Shown one piece after another: positions 6,882 to 8,473 of a stretch of 8,473 nucleotides of DNA (positions within the stretch are counted from its first letter, which is position 1; the number at the start of each line of letters is the position of its first letter). The notes beneath the pieces are model-generated. The model was not told the DNA's origin and did not search any database. It saw nothing but the letters and a program-made list of their open reading frames with translations. The position numbers and the translations under genes are program-made. Origin of the DNA: Candidatus Methanocorpusculum equi (GTDB lineage: Archaea > Halobacteriota > Methanomicrobia > Methanomicrobiales > Methanocorpusculaceae); NCBI GenBank assembly GCA_018065685.1, contig JAGHSU010000042.1, forward strand, positions 1 through 8,473, read 5' to 3'.

Positions 6882-7091
6882 TCAGCAGATGATATACGTC
6901 TCCTTCCTGACAGGTGCCTTGGTTGCGGAAAGGGCAGTTCCGGTGTGCATACACACCTTGGAGAGCTGGTTTCTTCTTATGACAGACGGGTATGCCGCGG
7001 CACGTTCTGCGATTGAGGAAAGAGCGGCAGATGCATTCTTTTCTGTAAACTCGGACTGGACTAATTTCACAACTTCATTAATGTAGGTCAT
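6882..7091 (-). CDS. Small unrecognised ORF (69 residues)
   Basis: From the ATG at 7091 the frame encodes MTYINEVVKLVQSEFTEKNA and 49 more residues, ending in TGA. The first half is acidic and helical; the second half is basic, with three Cys or His sites (VCMHTG, final IIC). A TTG six codons earlier is another possible start. There is no Shine-Dalgarno sequence, but a good TATA box at 7123-7130 predicts transcription starting about 10 bases before the ATG, which supports a real, nearly leaderless gene. Codon choice resembles that of the neighbouring genes. The opposite strand also holds an ORF here (6835-7086), but its Cys/Phe/Leu-rich start looks like a shadow. No domain is recognised. A small regulator of the downstream radical SAM gene is only a guess. 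Confidence 0.45.
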   Translation of the reverse strand: MTYINEVVKLVQSEFTEKNASAALSSIAERAAAYPSVIRRNQLSKVCMHTGTALSATKAPVRKETYIIC

Positions 7092-7122
7092 AGTTGTTCT
7101 GAATACCAACTCGACTCCTGGA

Positions 7123-7130
7123 TATATAAA
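7123..7130 (-). promoter_or_regulatory. TATA box of the 69-residue ORF
   Basis: The minus strand reads GGTATTTATATATCC; the TTTATATA core lies about 35 bases before the ATG at 7091. Transcription would start near 7101, with a leader of about 10 bases. The element is nearly symmetrical, so it could also act on the plus strand, but no gene follows there. Confidence 0.5.
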
Positions 7131-7136
7131 TACCAG

Positions 7137-7146
7137 ACCGCGCGGT
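7137..7146. promoter_or_regulatory. Candidate operator: GC palindrome next to a TATA box
   Basis: ACCGCGCGGT is a perfect 10-base palindrome in otherwise AT-rich DNA. For the minus-strand promoter it lies immediately upstream of the BRE/TATA element at 7123-7130, a common place for archaeal activator or repressor sites. No matching regulator gene is visible in the window. Confidence 0.35.
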
Positions 7147-7245
7147 GCGGAAGTGTCTCCATTTCAGAAGGACGATAAAAATTAATTTGATTTTTTAAGT
7201 CTATTCAGAAAACAAACCCTGATATATCCTTATTTTCACTTCCGC
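7147..7245. repeat. Separated 9-base inverted repeat
   Basis: GCGGAAGTG at 7147-7155 is repeated inverted as CACTTCCGC at 7237-7245, with 81 bases between. The two copies could be sites for one DNA-binding protein in opposite orientation or the arms of a long-loop RNA stem. A match of this length could still be chance. Confidence 0.35.
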
Positions 7246-7298
7246 GAATTTTAAAACTTATATTTAAATATAATTATTTTATTTCCTGAAACAGACCA

Positions 7299-8180
7299 TT
7301 ATCTATCTTTGCTGTCCCGGCCTTTCACCCTGTACACACCTGCTGTGTCACAGACAAAAAATCCCTCTTTTTCCATCGTCTCAAGAATGTTTTTCACTGC
7401 CTCCTCACCCACCAAAGCAGTGGCAACGGATGCTGCATCCGCTTCCTTTACTTCAAGCATCTTTTTTAATACGTTTCCGCGAAGCTGCCGGTTTGACCCC
7501 TCAAATGCAGACTGCTTCACATACTGTCTGCTTTTCCTGTTTGGGTTTTCAACGCTTTGTTTCATGGCTGACCCGATATCCATCAGCGCCCAGTACCATT
7601 CACGCGGGTTTTCCGGAAGAGCAGCTTTTACAAGCGGGAATATTTCGGAATCATCAACCTCACTTCGTCCGCGGAAAAAACAGTGAATAAATATCCGTCG
7701 GATGTTTGTTTCAATGAACACCACCGGCTGATTAAAGGCAAATGCCGCAATTGAACAGGAGGTTGCAGGACCAAGACCCGGGAGTTTTATCAGTTCATCC
7801 GGTGTCTTTGGAAAAACACCGCTGTATTCGTTTACGATGATTCTGCATAATTTCTGAAGGGATAATGCGCGTCTGTTGTATCCCATTCCCTGCCACGCGG
7901 AAAGAACATCCGCTTCAGATGCGCGTGCCAGTGCTTCTGCCGTCGGAAACAGACTGATAAACTTCGGATAGACTGTTTCAACACGTGAGACCTGTGTCTG
8001 CTGAAGCATAATCTCTGAAACGGTGATAAGATACGGGTCTTTAGTGTGACGCCATATCATATCATGTCTTCCAAATTCATGATAATACGAAAACACAAAC
8101 CCGCGGAACTGCTGCAGTATTGTATCGCTGACGTATCCGTTTTTTACCTGTGCTGAAAAATCAGGGAGGGAAAGTGTCAT
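7299..8180 (-). CDS. MutY-like HhH-GPD DNA glycosylase without the iron-sulfur cluster motif
   Basis: A 293-residue protein of the HhH-GPD superfamily, closest to adenine glycosylase MutY. It keeps PYLITVSEIMLQQTQV (49-64; Glu56 matches catalytic Glu37 of E. coli MutY), WQGMGYNRRA (96-105) and the HhH LPGLGPAT (133-140). The segment FIETNIRRIF (155-164) aligns with LDGNVKRV of MutY, so Glu157 stands where the catalytic Asp138 is expected. The four Cys of the MutY 4Fe-4S loop are absent; the region reads NPNRKSRQYVKQSAFEGSNR (212-231). From memory, a bacterial and archaeal subfamily shares both features. It lacks the C-terminal NUDIX-like 8-oxoG recognition domain of full MutY. Substrate is therefore uncertain. 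The ATG lies 13 bases after the PhoU-like stop codon, with AAAGGAAA upstream, so the two genes are probably cotranscribed. Confidence 0.82.
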   Translation of the reverse strand: MTLSLPDFSAQVKNGYVSDTILQQFRGFVFSYYHEFGRHDMIWRHTKDPYLITVSEIMLQQTQVSRVETVYPKFISLFPTAEALARASEADVLSAWQGMGYNRRALSLQKLCRIIVNEYSGVFPKTPDELIKLPGLGPATSCSIAAFAFNQPVVFIETNIRRIFIHCFFRGRSEVDDSEIFPLVKAALPENPREWYWALMDIGSAMKQSVENPNRKSRQYVKQSAFEGSNRQLRGNVLKKMLEVKEADAASVATALVGEEAVKNILETMEKEGFFVCDTAGVYRVKGRDSKDR

Positions 8181-8193
8181 GAGAGCTTTCCTT

Positions 8194-8473
8194 TCAGCAG
8201 AGCGGGTCGTCTGCTACCAGTTTGTTTATCAGAATCTCGGCAATATCAATACTGTACTCCCCGATTCTGTGAATACTCTGTACAATCTGGGTGACTGCAA
8301 CAGTTTCATCCGCATTCATTTTTCCTATCATCTCGCTGACAGAATGAAGCAGCGTTTCCAGAGAGGCCGCCTCATCAATGATATTGTTTGCTCCGGATAT
8401 GCTTCCGGAATAAATTTCCTGAACAACGGTATTGAAAATCTGGAGAACACGTTCTCCTGTTTTTGTGAGGCGG
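8194..8473 (-). CDS. PhoU-family protein, C-terminal part (cut by window edge)
   Basis: The last 92 residues are visible, before a TGA; the start lies beyond the right edge. The segment is entirely helical in character and ends with IVQSIHRIGEYSIDIAEILI, the signature of the last helices of a PhoU domain. PhoU proteins are cytosolic three-helix-bundle repeats that restrain phosphate uptake and signalling through the Pst transporter; many archaeal forms carry an N-terminal AbrB-like DNA-binding domain, which cannot be checked here. No pst genes are in the window. It is directly followed by the MutY-like gene (13-base gap), with no terminator between, which points to a shared transcript without an obvious functional reason. 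Confidence 0.8.
   Translation of the reverse strand, partial: RLTKTGERVLQIFNTVVQEIYSGSISGANNIIDEAASLETLLHSVSEMIGKMNADETVAVTQIVQSIHRIGEYSIDIAEILINKLVADDPLC

Larger units (their letters stand above)
7110..7298. other. AT-rich noncoding stretch upstream of the small ORFs and downstream of the glycosylase gene
   Basis: No plausible coding frame is seen in these 189 bases. They are clearly richer in A and T than the flanking genes, apart from a GC block at 7137-7150. They contain a TATA box, a GC palindrome, a separated inverted repeat, and a perfect 16-base AT palindrome (TTATATTTAAATATAA, 7258-7273) just after the glycosylase stop codon. No convincing structured RNA was found. Confidence 0.5.

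Noticed and set aside
6686..6884. The frame of the 69-residue ORF stays open for about 66 codons after its TGA, which could suggest stop readthrough or selenocysteine.
   Set aside because: The continuation is rich in Lys, Asn, Gln and Arg, typical of reading A-rich DNA out of frame. No SECIS-like element was seen, and Methanomicrobiales are not known to use selenocysteine.
6949..6964. A hairpin of GGTGTG and CACACC around a four-base loop.
   Set aside because: It lies at about 6938-6955 within the 69-residue ORF, has no T-run after it, and is probably a chance feature of coding sequence.
6612..7086. Plus-strand open frames of 73 and 83 codons in the gene-poor gap.
   Set aside because: They are rich in Ser, Cys and Phe, have no ribosome site, and mirror the more protein-like minus-strand frames.
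7150..7197. A short plus-strand RNA between the near-symmetrical TATA box and the T6 run at 7191-7196.
   Set aside because: No stable fold, and no C/D-box or H/ACA-box pair is seen; there is too little evidence to call an RNA gene.
1..8473. CRISPR arrays, insertion sequences, attachment sites, replication origins.
   Set aside because: No regularly spaced repeats, transposase motifs, terminal inverted repeats or origin-like clusters were seen; the tRNA-Lys has no repeated 3' end nearby to suggest integration.

Overview
The window looks like chromosomal DNA of a euryarchaeal methanogen, most probably of the order Methanomicrobiales (Methanocorpusculum-like; this placement is inference from family resemblance). 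The supporting signs are a DUF115/MptE gene of methanopterin synthesis, an RCK-DHH fusion phosphoesterase, a COG1031-type radical SAM protein, an archaeal Fap7/AK6-type kinase, TATA-box promoters, and a tRNA-Lys with G73 and no encoded CCA. No insertion sequence, CRISPR array or phage module is visible.

Layout. (1) Bases 1-1378, minus strand: a probable two-gene unit of a PlsC-like acyltransferase with a built-in zinc ribbon, followed one base later by the start of an AK6/Fap7-like kinase that runs off the left edge. (2) Bases 1379-1683: tRNA-Lys(CUU) on the minus strand, its oligo-T terminator, and back-to-back TATA boxes for the tRNA and the rightward operon. (3) Bases 1684-5535, plus strand: an overlapping three-gene operon of RCK-DHH phosphoesterase, MptE, and a radical SAM protein with a C-terminal helix-hairpin-helix (HhH). 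(4) Bases 5573-6613, minus strand: a second, unrelated radical SAM-HhH protein of the putative DNA modification/repair type, convergent with the first. (5) Bases 6614-7298: a 685-base stretch with only two very small unrecognised minus-strand ORFs, a good TATA box, a GC-rich palindrome beside it, and an AT-rich untranslated part. (6) Bases 7299-8473, minus strand: the C-terminal part of a PhoU-family protein followed by a MutY-like DNA glycosylase that lacks the iron-sulfur cluster cysteines.

How the genes may work together. The rightward operon is tightly coupled by 4-base and 11-base overlaps, so the three products are probably made together; MptE supplies an early step of the C1-carrier pathway, while the substrates of its two partners are unknown. 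The right half holds a radical SAM protein of a repair-linked family about 0.7 kb downstream of a MutY-like glycosylase on the same strand. This recalls bacteria in which the same radical SAM family sits next to a uracil-DNA glycosylase. A joint role in nucleic acid repair or modification is an inference from family and context, not shown by the sequence. I found no clearly new multi-gene system. The best leads are the radical SAM/glycosylase neighbourhood, the cluster-less glycosylase with Glu in place of the usual catalytic Asp, the bacterial-looking acyltransferase in an ether-lipid organism, and the small ORFs with their possible operator.
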